Below, in pieces: positions 25,057 to 25,069 of a stretch of 25,069 nt of DNA. The notes under the pieces are model-generated. The model had not been told where the DNA came from. It made no database searches and saw only the letters and a list, made by a program, of their open reading frames with translations. A program made the position numbers and the translations under genes. The stretch comes from Bacteroides_F sp964482605 (GTDB lineage Bacteria > Bacillota > Clostridia > Lachnospirales > Lachnospiraceae): NCBI GenBank assembly GCA_964482605.1, contig CAYZYS010000016.1, positions 1 to 25,069 of the forward strand, given 5' to 3'. How positions within the stretch are numbered: the first letter of the stretch is position 1; the number at the start of each line of letters is the position of its first letter.

Positions 25057-25069
25057 GTATTTATAATAG

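Noticed and set aside
1..25069. Mobile element, prophage, CRISPR or tRNA
   Set aside because: No transposase, integrase, regular direct repeats or cloverleaf with tRNA arms was found on either strand by eye.

Overview
The window looks like a chromosomal piece of an anaerobic Gram-positive bacterium of the Clostridia, most likely a Lachnospiraceae-type gut organism. The reasons are a clostridial-order rnfCDGEAB cluster, a cmk-ispH-rpsA block, a membrane decarboxylase with a separate carboxyltransferase subunit, an ECF transporter S component, a secreted GH25 lysozyme, strong AGGAGG-type ribosome binding sites and some GTG/TTG starts. The genus cannot be fixed from the sequence alone. No phage, insertion sequence, tRNA, rRNA or CRISPR array was seen.

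Layout. 1-2316: 3' end of a sodium-pumping decarboxylase operon (beta subunit, cut by the window edge, then a carboxyltransferase subunit without a biotinyl domain), closed by a terminator. 2369-9271: a two-gene unit made of a 12-TM MMPL/RND-type transporter and a ~1460-residue membrane-anchored surface protein with GLUG repeats, coiled coils and InlB-like repeats; the two genes overlap. 9289-10551: a HI0933/BaiN-family flavoprotein. 10585-13382: a structured leader candidate followed by cmk, ispH and rpsA and a terminator. 13407-14186: a lone cheR. 14191-15722 (minus strand): an XRE regulator and a YprB-like RNase H-fold exonuclease from one promoter. 15780-21005: the complete Rnf complex operon and its terminator. 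21106-23738: a GH25 lysozyme-like surface protein and a YqhD/BDH-type alcohol dehydrogenase. 23739-24174: a 436-base gene-free stretch with a near-consensus promoter and several predicted RNA structures. 24175-24957: an ECF S component. 24966-25069: another near-consensus promoter and a hairpin running off the end.

Physiology. The decarboxylase pumps Na+ out using decarboxylation energy, and Rnf couples reduced ferredoxin to NAD+ with ion export, so both can feed one ion gradient. The alcohol dehydrogenase can act as an electron sink or aldehyde detoxifier. These links are inferences from family knowledge.

The most interesting points are the possible pseudoknotted leader in front of cmk, the MMPL plus split-solenoid surface protein pair, and the structured non-coding stretch before the ECF gene. 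None of the base pairings were checked by folding or comparative software; they come from reading the sequence by eye.
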